Assembly (NCBI GenBank): GCA_964454445.1
Contig: CAYVTD010000038.1
Span: forward strand, 1-29,539
Direction of reading: 5' to 3'
Length of the DNA stretch: 29,539 nucleotides
Source: CAYVTD01 sp964454445
Lineage (GTDB): Bacteria; Bacteroidota; Ignavibacteria; Kapaibacteriales; UBA2268
Below the pieces are notes generated by a model, which was not told the origin of the DNA, made no database searches, and saw nothing but the letters and a program-made list of their open reading frames with translations. The translations under genes were made by a program, and so were the position numbers. Shown piece by piece: positions 16,351-23,593 of the stretch (its first letter is position 1; every line of letters starts with the position of its first letter).

Positions 16351-18046
16351 TGTCAGGTCTAATGTCTTTAAGTCGTAGCTGAGGCGTTGGATAACCGTTA
16401 AAGTTGGTTGCCTCAAGATTGTAAATGATTGTGAAAGGCTTCCGGGAATTGACGATGTTAATTTTATTCGCAAGTTGATATCCGATAGCATCAATAACGA
16501 AATGCGATTGATAAGCACGGAATTTCAAGTGTTGATTGCCGATAATTTTCACATTATTAGCGCTAGTAACATCTTTTGATATAAATATTGGTTTAAAATT
16601 GTCGTAACCATAAGGTGCGAACGTGCTGAGAACCTTTAGAAAAGCCGGTGACAAATCGTTAAGTTTAAGTTCAGCATCTATAAGGTACTCTGGGACAACC
16701 ATATCGTTAGTAATTTTTTCACGAGCTATTGCATCGAAATCTTCTGCGAAAGCCGCAACATCTTTTTCCTCAATGGACAAGCCGGCTGCGTGTTTGTGCC
16801 CACCATATTCTATAAGGTATTTATCACACATTTTCAATGCTCCGTGGATGTCGAAGTTGCTAATGCTACGGGCAGAACCTTTTGCAAGTCCATCAATTGA
16901 TGTAAGCAGGACTGTCGGTAAATGATAACGGTCCACAAGTCGCGAGGCAACAATACCAATGACGCCGGCATGCCACTTGGGATAATGTAACACAATGGAG
17001 CGACGTTCTGGATTCATAAGCCATTTGTCGGCATGGACTATTGCCTGTTCAAAAGTTGTTTCGTCAAAAACACGACGACGACGATTCTCTTGCTCTAGCT
17101 CCTGCGCAATCCGAAATGCGGCAAATTCGTCTTCTTGAATCATCATCTCCACAGCTCTGCAGGCATCACCGAGCCGCCCAGCGGCATTAATCAAGGGAGC
17201 CATTGCATAAACAATATTCGACGCAGAAATTGCGCCTTCTTTCAAACGAGTGCAATAAATTAGTCCCTTGATTCCAGGTCTGGGCTTTTCATTAAGCAAT
17301 TTTAAGCCATATTTCACTAAAATCCTGTTTTCATCTACTAGAGGAACCATATCTGCGGCAGAAGCAATTGCAACAAAATCGAGATATTTCATTGCAATTT
17401 CGGGTTTGTCGAGCTTAATGCCAACTGCCTGTATCAATTTGAAAGCAACACCGCAAGCTGCAAGATGCTTAAAAGGATATTTATTGCCAGGGGTCATTGG
17501 GTCAACAATGACAAATACATCGGGCACCTCGGTTCCTGGTTCGTGATGGTCGCAGATGATAACGTCGATGCCGTTTTCTTTGGCAAAGCGCATTGGTTCA
17601 TATGATGTTATGCCTACATCAACAGTTATAACCACTTTAACGCCAAGCTCTTTTGCAAGAGAAACGCTGTTTTTTGAGAACCCGTATCCTTCGTGAAAGC
17701 GGTCAGGAATGTAATAATGCGCATTAGCACCGACTTCTCTCAGATACATAAGGGTCATAGAAGTACTGCCAGTGCCATCGACGTCATAATCACCGTGTAT
17801 CCAAATAGGCTCGCCTTTTTGGATAGCTTTGACTATGCGCTCCGATGCTTTTTCCATACCGTCCATCAAAAAAGGGTCGTATAAGTCCTTTAATGAAGGG
17901 TCGAAGAATTTGCTCGCCTTATCAAACGTATCAATTCCACGCGCAACAAGAACCTTTGTGAGGCTCTTGGGTATTTTCAATTTTTCTGATAATCTTGAGA
18001 CAGTATTTTCATCGGGTTCTTGCCTTTGTGTCCACCGATAATTCAA
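16340..18046 (-). CDS. recJ: Single-stranded-DNA-specific exonuclease RecJ
   Basis: This 568-residue 5'-3' exonuclease acts on single-stranded DNA in recombination, mismatch and base-excision repair. DHH-domain motifs are present: HGDYDVDG (84-91), TVDVGIT (Asp143), CDHHEPG (DHH 166-168) and IVDP (Asp182). The DHHA1 domain carries KGSARSISNFD (about 389-399) and GGHKHAAG (415-422), and a C-terminal OB-like region follows. The start is a TTG at 18044-18046; no ATG gives the conserved MNYRWTQRQ opening, and the promoter places the mRNA start about 24 bases before it. The 11-base overlap with the Dna2-like gene downstream implies translational coupling of two end-processing nucleases. Confidence 0.95.
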   Translation of the reverse strand: MNYRWTQRQEPDENTVSRLSEKLKIPKSLTKVLVARGIDTFDKASKFFDPSLKDLYDPFLMDGMEKASERIVKAIQKGEPIWIHGDYDVDGTGSTSMTLMYLREVGANAHYYIPDRFHEGYGFSKNSVSLAKELGVKVVITVDVGITSYEPMRFAKENGIDVIICDHHEPGTEVPDVFVIVDPMTPGNKYPFKHLAACGVAFKLIQAVGIKLDKPEIAMKYLDFVAIASAADMVPLVDENRILVKYGLKLLNEKPRPGIKGLIYCTRLKEGAISASNIVYAMAPLINAAGRLGDACRAVEMMIQEDEFAAFRIAQELEQENRRRRVFDETTFEQAIVHADKWLMNPERRSIVLHYPKWHAGVIGIVASRLVDRYHLPTVLLTSIDGLAKGSARSISNFDIHGALKMCDKYLIEYGGHKHAAGLSIEEKDVAAFAEDFDAIAREKITNDMVVPEYLIDAELKLNDLSPAFLKVLSTFAPYGYDNFKPIFISKDVTSANNVKIIGNQHLKFRAYQSHFVIDAIGYQLANKINIVNSRKPFTIIYNLEATNFNGYPTPQLRLKDIRPDNEF

Positions 18047-18076
18047 CTTTATTTACCTATTTAATAACAATTACCG

Positions 18077-18107
18077 CAAATATAAGAATATTATGTTAAG
18101 AAGCAAA
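18077..18107 (-). promoter_or_regulatory. Bacteroidota-type promoter of recJ and the Dna2-like gene
   Basis: On the minus strand TTTG (18104-18107) stands exactly 19 bases upstream of TATATTTG (18077-18084), a full consensus match. The predicted transcript start is near 18070, leaving a leader of about 24 bases before the TTG start of recJ. Confidence 0.75.
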
Positions 18108-18109
18108 AA

Positions 18110-18135
18110 AAAGTGTGTAGATTTCTTCACACTTT
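18110..18135. promoter_or_regulatory. Inverted repeat abutting the recJ promoter -33 element
   Basis: AAAGTGTG (18110-18117) and CACACTTT (18128-18135) form an 8-bp perfect inverted repeat with a 10-base spacer, three bases from the -33 element. It could be an operator, or a hairpin screening the promoter from transcription out of the repeat array. The sequence does not tell which. Confidence 0.4.
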
Positions 18136-18195
18136 CGATATATTAATATATATTAATATTATATTCATTTATAAATAATATATTTATCCCCCCAA

Positions 18196-18217
18196 CCCCC
18201 CTTGCAAGCAAGGGGGG
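18196..18217. repeat. Left boundary palindrome of the repeat array
   Basis: A perfect 10-bp inverted repeat, CCCCCCTTGC-AA-GCAAGGGGGG. Together with the preceding ATCCCCCCAA it mirrors, in inverted orientation, the sequence that closes the array on the right. Confidence 0.8.
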
Positions 18218-18245
18218 CTACAAGAGAGTTTTTTTCAAAAAAACC

Positions 18246-18602
18246 TGCTTGGCATGTAATTATAATCTTCCTCCCTCCCCTGCTTGCAATGAAATTGTNN
18301 NNNNNNNNNNNNNNNNNNNNNNNNNNNNNNNNNNNNNNNNNNNNNNNNNNNNNNNNNNNNNNNNNNNNNNNNNNNNNNNNNNNNNNNNNNNNNNNNNNTT
18401 GTAATCTTCCTCCCTCCCTTGCTTGCAATGAAATTGTAATCTTCCTCCCTCCCTTGCTTGGCATGTAATTATAATCTTCCTCCCTCCCTCCCTTGCTTGC
18501 AATGAAATTGTAATCTTCCTCCCTCCCTTGCTTGGCATGTAATTATAATCTTCCTCCCTCCCTCCCTTGCTTGCAATGAAATTGTAATCTTCCTCCCTCC
18601 CT
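18246..18602. repeat. Alternating 35/39-bp minisatellite with G-rich minus strand
   Basis: Two related unit types, A and B, share a TAATCTTCCTCCCTCCCT core. Unit A (35 bp) begins TGCTTGCAATGAAATTG and unit B (35 or 39 bp) begins TGCTTGGCATGTAATTA. Visible order: B 18246-18280, A 18281 into the gap, end of an A to 18419, A 18420-18454, B 18455-18493, A 18494-18528, B 18529-18567, A 18568-18602. Later B units carry an extra TCCC. A-B pairs are copied almost without change, implying recent expansion. The minus strand of each unit reads GGGAGGGAGG or GGGAGGGAGGGAGG, able in principle to form G-quadruplexes. The true copy number is unknown because of the gap. Confidence 0.9.
18299..18398. other. 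Scaffold gap (100 N)
   Basis: Exactly 100 unknown bases lie inside an A unit of the minisatellite. A round 100 usually marks a gap of unknown size, so the array may be much longer than shown. Confidence 0.97.
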
Positions 18603-18630
18603 TGCTTGCAAGGGAGGGCTGGGGAGGGAT
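18595..18630. repeat. Right boundary palindrome of the repeat array
   Basis: An 11-bp perfect inverted repeat (arms 18595-18605 and 18608-18618, TT centre) is followed by CTGGGGAGGGAT. Its reverse complement resembles the left boundary. The TGCTTGCAA in its centre is the same as the start of unit A, so the array may have grown from this element. Confidence 0.8.
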
Positions 18631-18775
18631 ATTCTAACTACTATGTTATAAGCCATAATCTGATTATTAAAAAAAAGTATATTTAAGACCGTCTCTTCCA
18701 TCTTTATTTTTTTAAAATAAAAATATTTGAAATTTGTTTATAAATATTTAATATTATATAATCTGAGATTAATAA

Positions 18776-19621
18776 ATGAAGTTTTTAATTACTGGCAACA
18801 AAGGACAATTAGGCAGTGCATTCGTAAACAAGTTAACGGAGAAAAAGCAAGCATTTTTCGGCGTAGATATCGAAGAAATTGATATATCAAATCTTTCTGA
18901 GGTGCTATCCCTTTTCGAAAATACAAAACCCGATGTACTTGTTAATTGTGCTGCTTACAATCTTGTAGATAAAGCAGAAAACGACTGGGACGATGCATTT
19001 ATGGCAAACGCCCTTGGAGTTAGAAACTTAGCTTATGCTTGCAAAATTCACAAGACTTTTTTAGTCCACTATGGCACTGATTATGTGTTCGATGGCACAA
19101 AGCGTACAGGTTTATATACCGAAGAAGATCAGCCGAACCCCAAGACTATATATGGCAAAAGCAAGTTATTAGGCGAAAACCTTCTAAAAAAAGAGCTTAA
19201 GAGTTATCTGATTTTTCGGCTTAGCTGGGTGTTTGGTAGTGGCACTCAAAATTTCATTTACAAATTAAAAGCATGGACTGATAAAAATGATATTCTATCA
19301 ATCGTTTACGACGAAATATCTTCACCTACTTATACCGAAACCGTTGTTGATGTTACGCTTGAGGCAATACGACAAAATAAAAGAGGCTTATATCACTTAT
19401 GCAACGAGGATTATTGCTCACGCTACGAATGGGCAAAATTCATTTTAAACGAATTGGGTATTAAAAAGTTTATTTATCCTTGCAGTATCAAAGAGTTTAA
19501 CCTTCCAACACCAAGACCGGCATTTTCAGCTATGAGTTCAGAAAAAATTTGCAATGAATTGGGTTTGACTCTGCCAAATTGGAAAGAAGCAACACATATT
19601 TTTATTAATAAACAGGAGTAA
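18776..19621 (+). CDS. rfbD: dTDP-4-dehydrorhamnose reductase
   Basis: This 281-residue short-chain reductase makes dTDP-L-rhamnose, the last step of the Rml pathway for surface polysaccharides. The N-terminal Rossmann motif reads ITGNKGQLGSAF (about 4-15). NCAAYNLVDKAE (about 57-68), HYGTDYVFDG with the catalytic Thr, and YGKSKLLGE (Tyr-x-x-x-Lys) follow. FRLSWVFG and a C-terminal PRPAFSAMSS segment match RmlD proteins. The other rml genes are not in the window. The next gene begins on the last base of its stop codon. It lies downstream of the minisatellite and no consensus promoter was found for it. Confidence 0.9.
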   Translation: MKFLITGNKGQLGSAFVNKLTEKKQAFFGVDIEEIDISNLSEVLSLFENTKPDVLVNCAAYNLVDKAENDWDDAFMANALGVRNLAYACKIHKTFLVHYGTDYVFDGTKRTGLYTEEDQPNPKTIYGKSKLLGENLLKKELKSYLIFRLSWVFGSGTQNFIYKLKAWTDKNDILSIVYDEISSPTYTETVVDVTLEAIRQNKRGLYHLCNEDYCSRYEWAKFILNELGIKKFIYPCSIKEFNLPTPRPAFSAMSSEKICNELGLTLPNWKEATHIFINKQE

Positions 19622-20463
19622 TGATGTTTTATAAAAATCGACAACTTTTTTCGTTATTTCGTAAAAAACAACTGATATTGCTAATGTTTTTTACAATTTT
19701 AATTCTGCCAATAACGGCACTTTCATTATATCAAGTTACAATGGTTGTAATTAAAGGTAGTTTCACTGAGGAAGGTACTAATAACCCTATTGCAACTAAT
19801 ATGCAATTTACAGATTCCGACGGTAAGACTGTTGAATGCAAGTCGAATGCTTCTTCCGGCGAGTTCCAGCAAGTTTTAAAGCCAAATACATACTATACTC
19901 TATCTTCTAAAGGTTACATAATCACTCCGGGCAAAGAGCATTTTAGCACCCCAAAAAGTGATGAATATTTGGAAATTCGGCTAAATTTTACAGCTCAGAA
20001 GATAACAGAGGGTATTCAGATTATGAATATTCAAGCTTTTAAGCCCAACGACAGCGTATTAACTTATGAAGCCAAGCAAAGCTTTACTGACCTAAAGGCC
20101 TTTCTCCGTTACAATATTGCTGTTTCTGTTAATATCGAGCTATCGTCTTATGACTCTTATTTTAAAGACAAGCGTGTTAAAGAAGAATACTATAAGGGCA
20201 AAACCCGGCAATTCAAGTGGATAAACATTTCCACAAAAGAACAATTAGCAAGGCTTCTTAATGACAGGGAAAGGTCAATAAGAAATTATTTTGATGAAAT
20301 AAAAATTTATACAAAAAACGTTGAATTTTCTCATAATTTGCAAATAGTACCTGATAGCAAAAAGGTTCAAAAACGCCCAAAAACTAAAGGAAAAGGTTTC
20401 GAAACTTATATTCCAGATTATCAAAATACAAAAATAACCATTTCTAAAGTTAGGAATTTATAA
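19621..20463 (+). CDS. Envelope protein with regulatory-like beta domain and divergent OmpA-like C-terminus
   Basis: This 280-residue protein has one N-terminal hydrophobic segment (about 17-42), a signal anchor or signal peptide. Residues about 40-130 look like a CarboxypepD_reg/Cna-B-type domain (VVIKGSFTEEGTNNPIATNM, then GEFQQVLKPNTYYTLSSKGY). Residues about 135-260 resemble an OmpA-like peptidoglycan-binding domain (FKPNDSVLTYEAKQSFTDL, VNIELSSYDSYF, then LLNDRERSIRNYF). The usual TDxxG motif is not preserved and an insertion separates the halves, so peptidoglycan binding is uncertain. The AGGAG at 19614-19618 is better spaced for the second ATG at 19624, which I prefer as the true start. 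It follows rfbD without a gap and precedes the CDF transporter by 3 bases. Confidence 0.6.
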   Translation: MMFYKNRQLFSLFRKKQLILLMFFTILILPITALSLYQVTMVVIKGSFTEEGTNNPIATNMQFTDSDGKTVECKSNASSGEFQQVLKPNTYYTLSSKGYIITPGKEHFSTPKSDEYLEIRLNFTAQKITEGIQIMNIQAFKPNDSVLTYEAKQSFTDLKAFLRYNIAVSVNIELSSYDSYFKDKRVKEEYYKGKTRQFKWINISTKEQLARLLNDRERSIRNYFDEIKIYTKNVEFSHNLQIVPDSKKVQKRPKTKGKGFETYIPDYQNTKITISKVRNL

Positions 20464-20466
20464 GCG

Positions 20467-21360
20467 ATGCCCTCTTTCTTTAGGAATGATTCGAGAACCA
20501 GAACGGCTTATATTCTTATTACCGTTGCATTAGTTTTAAATGCTGTAATTTTTGTTTTAAAATATTACTCAGGGCTAGCGAGCAACTCAATATCGATGAA
20601 AGCTAGTGCCTGGCTAACGCTCTCCACATCAGTTTCTTCTATTATCATACTAATTGGCTTCTGGCTTCACTCTAACTTTCAAAAAGAGGTTACTAATGAC
20701 AAATATGATAAACATTATTTATTTGATAAAGGTGGAGTAGAGTCGATAGGAATTATTGTAATTACGATAATGATCGCTCTAGTTGGCACCTATTATTTGC
20801 TTGAATCGATTATCGGCATTGGCAACTTCGAATATGCAATGTTTACAGCTTTTTCTTTTAAAATCTTTTTACTATCAAGTATTTCCAAGGAGCTCTACGC
20901 TCAAGTATTGTTCTTTTATGGTAGGAAGATAAATTCAAAATCGCTTGTATCTATGGGAAATTTTCATAGATACGACATTATTTCTTCATTTTTCATAAGC
21001 ACAATCGCTTTTTTACATTCATTACCATGGTGGCTTGATGGAGCTTATGGCTTGATAATTGCTTTTTTGTTACTACTTAATGCTTACCTTATGTTTGATA
21101 GCTCAGTGAAAAAACTGCTCGGCACAGCCCTGCCTCAGGATATATTACCAATGATTTACTCTCTTTCCAAGCAAAAGTGTCCTGAATTATTAAGCCTTTA
21201 TGGCGCAAAAATGAAAAGTTTGGGAGAGTACAAAGAAGTTTCTTTTTTTATCGCTTTCCCCAATGAAATGACTGTAGAAGATGCTCGATCAGCTGCAAAA
21301 GAGATTGAAAATGAGCTTAAAAATTCATATTCTATAGATGCGAAAGCAATAATTCAATAA
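20467..21360 (+). CDS. Cation diffusion facilitator (CDF) family protein with degraded metal site
   Basis: This 297-residue membrane protein has about six helices and a C-terminal cytoplasmic domain (about 215-297), the layout of CDF zinc/iron/manganese exporters. The second helix (about 39-66, SNSISMKASAWLTLSTSVSS) aligns with the family's S-x-x-x-x-A-D-x-x-x-D segment, but both Asp positions appear to be Trp49 and Ser53. In the fifth helix GNFHRYDIISS keeps Asp170, while the His four residues before it is Phe166, with a His at 167. Three of four transport-site ligands therefore seem absent. It may move another ion or serve as a non-transporting relative. Its last 7 bases overlap the opposing MEMO gene tail to tail. 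Confidence 0.75.
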   Translation: MPSFFRNDSRTRTAYILITVALVLNAVIFVLKYYSGLASNSISMKASAWLTLSTSVSSIIILIGFWLHSNFQKEVTNDKYDKHYLFDKGGVESIGIIVITIMIALVGTYYLLESIIGIGNFEYAMFTAFSFKIFLLSSISKELYAQVLFFYGRKINSKSLVSMGNFHRYDIISSFFISTIAFLHSLPWWLDGAYGLIIAFLLLLNAYLMFDSSVKKLLGTALPQDILPMIYSLSKQKCPELLSLYGAKMKSLGEYKEVSFFIAFPNEMTVEDARSAAKEIENELKNSYSIDAKAIIQ

Positions 21361-22574
21361 AACGAAATGCCCGTGAATGACACAGCCGATGCCTGCTCGA
21401 TTTCGTTCCATTGTCCATATTTATAAAAAATTGCTTTTTTAGGTTCAATAATCTTCAAAAGAGAATAAAAAGGCGAAAGACCACAGATTTTGTTTTTATC
21501 GTCCATTCGGCTTATCTCCTCGAAAAACTTTTCAGGTTTGTTTTTCTCCAAAGCTTTTATTAACTGTTGGTCCTCATCTCTTAAACGGTTAAGCTCAGGT
21601 TCGGCATCAAAATTATCTCCAAATTTTCTGCCAATATGAGCCAAATCGCCACTTGCTATAAAAATTGGATTACGATTGAGTTTGCTTATGCTCTGTTTGA
21701 TTGCCTTGATTATCTTCATATATCTGAGGTTTTCTGATGGATTGCTCTTATCTATTATATAGTTGTAAAATGATCCACTTAAGATGGGCAATATGCGGAA
21801 ATCCCTTTCTTTGAAAAAATGCTTGAGCAGCACTGTTTGCAGTTCGATTGAATGCTCGTCCTTGTGTGCCATCTCATCAATGGTAATTTCAAAATCGGCA
21901 CTTGTTTTTATTTCATCTAAGAGCTTCCTATCTGTTTTCACATCTCCTAAAGGAGTCTGGAAGTCTTTAGCAGAAAACATAAAGTCGTCTGAATTACCAT
22001 GATGGGCAGTTCCAAAAATAACAAACAAATCGGCATCGCTTTCTTTAATGCTATGGTATGGCGCTGCATAGCTTGCAAGGGCATCATCGCCAATCCTAAA
22101 ATCGATGTGAGGAACAATTATTGCCTTTGCTCCTTTTTTTACTTTATTAGAGTCATATTTTGACATTAAATTGTTAAGCTGGGCAGCCAATTCAATTGGA
22201 TTTGATGAATAGGTGCCACCGGCACAGATAGGCGGTCTTACGAGAGATTCAAGATATGAATTAAGCTCCTCTTTCAATGTGCGAAATCTAAGAGTATCCA
22301 TAAAGCCAAGATGGTCAAGATATTTAAATAAGTTATAGAGTGGTTCGACATCATAATCTTTGCCAAATTGGGATTGCAGAATATTCTCAAGTTGCTGTAA
22401 GCCAAGATTACCATTAAGCAACTGCAAAACAGGCACTATCTCAATCGGCAATTGCAATTCGACATTAGTATATCCTTTCGGATCGAATAATATTATTTCT
22501 CTTGGTTTTTGGTTGAGAATCTTGTAAGAAATGTCATCTCTTATTTTTGGGAGTATAGTATCAATCATATTCAT
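21354..22574 (-). CDS. MEMO-family protein (AmmeMemoRadiSam system protein B) with N-terminal winged-helix-like domain
   Basis: This 406-residue protein has two parts. Residues 1-105 look like a PqqD-like winged helix (LPIEIVPVLQLLNGNLGLQQLENIL, then LFKYLDHLGFMD). Residues about 113-406 are a MEMO domain: RPPICAGGTYSSNP, PHIDFRIG (His156), FGTAHHG (His191/192), KDEHSIELQ (239-245), FIASGDLAH (305-313) and ICGLSPF (Cys364). Human MEMO1 binds metal through two His and one Cys, and these positions are retained. Bacterial MEMO proteins are often found with AMMECR1 and a radical SAM protein; neither is here. It is the last gene of an apparent queD-folE-membrane protein-memo operon. Its biochemical function is not established. 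Confidence 0.85.
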   Translation of the reverse strand: MNMIDTILPKIRDDISYKILNQKPREIILFDPKGYTNVELQLPIEIVPVLQLLNGNLGLQQLENILQSQFGKDYDVEPLYNLFKYLDHLGFMDTLRFRTLKEELNSYLESLVRPPICAGGTYSSNPIELAAQLNNLMSKYDSNKVKKGAKAIIVPHIDFRIGDDALASYAAPYHSIKESDADLFVIFGTAHHGNSDDFMFSAKDFQTPLGDVKTDRKLLDEIKTSADFEITIDEMAHKDEHSIELQTVLLKHFFKERDFRILPILSGSFYNYIIDKSNPSENLRYMKIIKAIKQSISKLNRNPIFIASGDLAHIGRKFGDNFDAEPELNRLRDEDQQLIKALEKNKPEKFFEEISRMDDKNKICGLSPFYSLLKIIEPKKAIFYKYGQWNEIEQASAVSFTGISFY

Positions 22575-22586
22575 CTGTCTAATATT

Positions 22587-22805
22587 CTACAATCCATTGT
22601 TCTTTTTTGGCGAAAGTAGTTTCTTTCCTAAAAAATTAATCACAAAAAAAGCTATTATTGCTCCTACTATCAGAATAATTGCCCCAATTAATAGCCAAAT
22701 ATTCTTTAAAAAAAAGTAGCTAAGAAAAAACAAAATTGATGCCAAAACATTCATTATAACAATCAGATTTCGCGATGATTTAAAACTAACTTTCTTTTCT
22801 TGCAT
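22587..22805 (-). CDS. Small two-helix membrane protein, unknown function
   Basis: A 72-residue protein with a basic N-terminus and two hydrophobic helices (about 14-34 and 37-59) joined by a short turn, ending in KKLLSPKKNNGL. It lies 15 bases after folE and 12 bases before the MEMO gene on the same strand, so it is probably part of that operon. I do not recognise the family. A clean frame, tight spacing and typical membrane-protein composition support it as real. Confidence 0.6.
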   Translation of the reverse strand: MQEKKVSFKSSRNLIVIMNVLASILFFLSYFFLKNIWLLIGAIILIVGAIIAFFVINFLGKKLLSPKKNNGL

Positions 22806-22820
22806 ATATCACCTTATTTA

Positions 22821-23561
22821 TTATTCTATCAATTTTAAAAACTCATTACGAAGGTTAAAATCTTCGAGCAAATACCCTCGCATCACAGAAGTAACCATCA
22901 TCGACTTGTCCTCCGAGCCTTTCACTCCGCGAGCAATCATACAATAATGCTTTGCTTTGAGAACGACACCAAGCGCCCTTGGCTGAAGTAAATTTTCGAG
23001 ATAATCTGCTATTTGTTCGCCTAATTCTTCTTGAATTTGCCCGCGGCGGGAATACCAATCGACAACACGCGTAAGCTTCGACAAACCAATAACATAATCG
23101 CCAGGTATGTATCCTATGGAGCAAGTACCGCTTATTGGCTGCCAATGGTGCGAGCAAAGCGACATCACATTAATGCCTTTACTTATAATGAGTTCGTCAA
23201 CCTTTTTCCTGTTCGGAAAAACAGTTGGTTTGGGTGCTGCCTCAAATCTTCCTGAAAGCAGTTCGTTGACAAACATTTTCGCAATTCTGTAAGCGGTATT
23301 TGTACTATTAGGATCCTTGCGTGAGATACGAAGAATATCCATTACTTCCTCAAATTTCAACTTGAGTTTAACAAGCATTTCTGCTCTTTCTAATGAGGAA
23401 ATCTCCATATTGCCATTGGCATCGAACAATGGCTTGCCTTCGCTATTAAAGTCAGGAAGGGCAGCGATATCCTCTTCGTGGTTAAAATCATCATATTTGT
23501 CTTCTTCGAGGTATGTATGCAAAATGTTTGCTTTTACCGAATTTTTATGTTTATTATCCAC
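22821..23561 (-). CDS. folE: GTP cyclohydrolase I
   Basis: This 246-residue enzyme opens GTP to 7,8-dihydroneopterin triphosphate, the entry step to folate, biopterin and 7-deazapurine pathways. Zinc ligands are present: Cys136 and His139 in LCSHHW, and Cys207 in KAKHYCMIARGV. GYIPGDYVIGLSKLTRVVDWYSRRGQIQEEL (about 150-180) is the family core and MVTSVMRGYL completes the site. The usual CEHH reads CSHH, a tolerated change. An N-terminal extension of about 60 residues is acidic and not part of the catalytic fold. It begins 32 bases after the stop of the PTPS/QueD-family gene, whose product would use its own product. Confidence 0.93.
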   Translation of the reverse strand: MDNKHKNSVKANILHTYLEEDKYDDFNHEEDIAALPDFNSEGKPLFDANGNMEISSLERAEMLVKLKLKFEEVMDILRISRKDPNSTNTAYRIAKMFVNELLSGRFEAAPKPTVFPNRKKVDELIISKGINVMSLCSHHWQPISGTCSIGYIPGDYVIGLSKLTRVVDWYSRRGQIQEELGEQIADYLENLLQPRALGVVLKAKHYCMIARGVKGSEDKSMMVTSVMRGYLLEDFNLRNEFLKLIE

Positions 23562-23593
23562 AATCTTTGCTATAATTTAATATTAATAAAAAA

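Larger units (their letters stand above)
18047..18775. other. Long intergenic region between recJ and rfbD
   Basis: This 729-base non-coding stretch contains, from left to right, the recJ promoter, an inverted repeat, a palindrome, a minisatellite with the assembly gap, a second palindrome, and about 145 A/T-rich bases that should hold the rfbD promoter. I found no consensus -7 element for rfbD. No protein-coding gene is supported, because the frames through the repeats change with each unit. Confidence 0.8.

Noticed and set aside
16351..16518. 56-residue N-terminal extension of the Dna2-like protein
   Set aside because: It would run entirely inside recJ coding sequence. The ATG at 16350, eleven bases before the recJ end, gives a normal coupled start.
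18165..18538. Open frames on both strands through the repeat array and gap
   Set aside because: They exist only because the repeat lacks stops in some frames and the N run is read as X. Unit lengths of 35 and 39 bp change the frame between copies.
18246..18602. Possible CRISPR array
   Set aside because: Units are directly contiguous and carry no unique spacers, they alternate in two types, and no cas genes are nearby.
18186..18630. Complete insertion sequence with terminal inverted repeats
   Set aside because: The palindromes are related in inverted orientation but enclose only repeats and a gap; no transposase is visible.
22855..23157. 100-residue minus-strand ORF
   Set aside because: It is an alternative frame inside folE, whose zinc and catalytic motifs fix the true frame.
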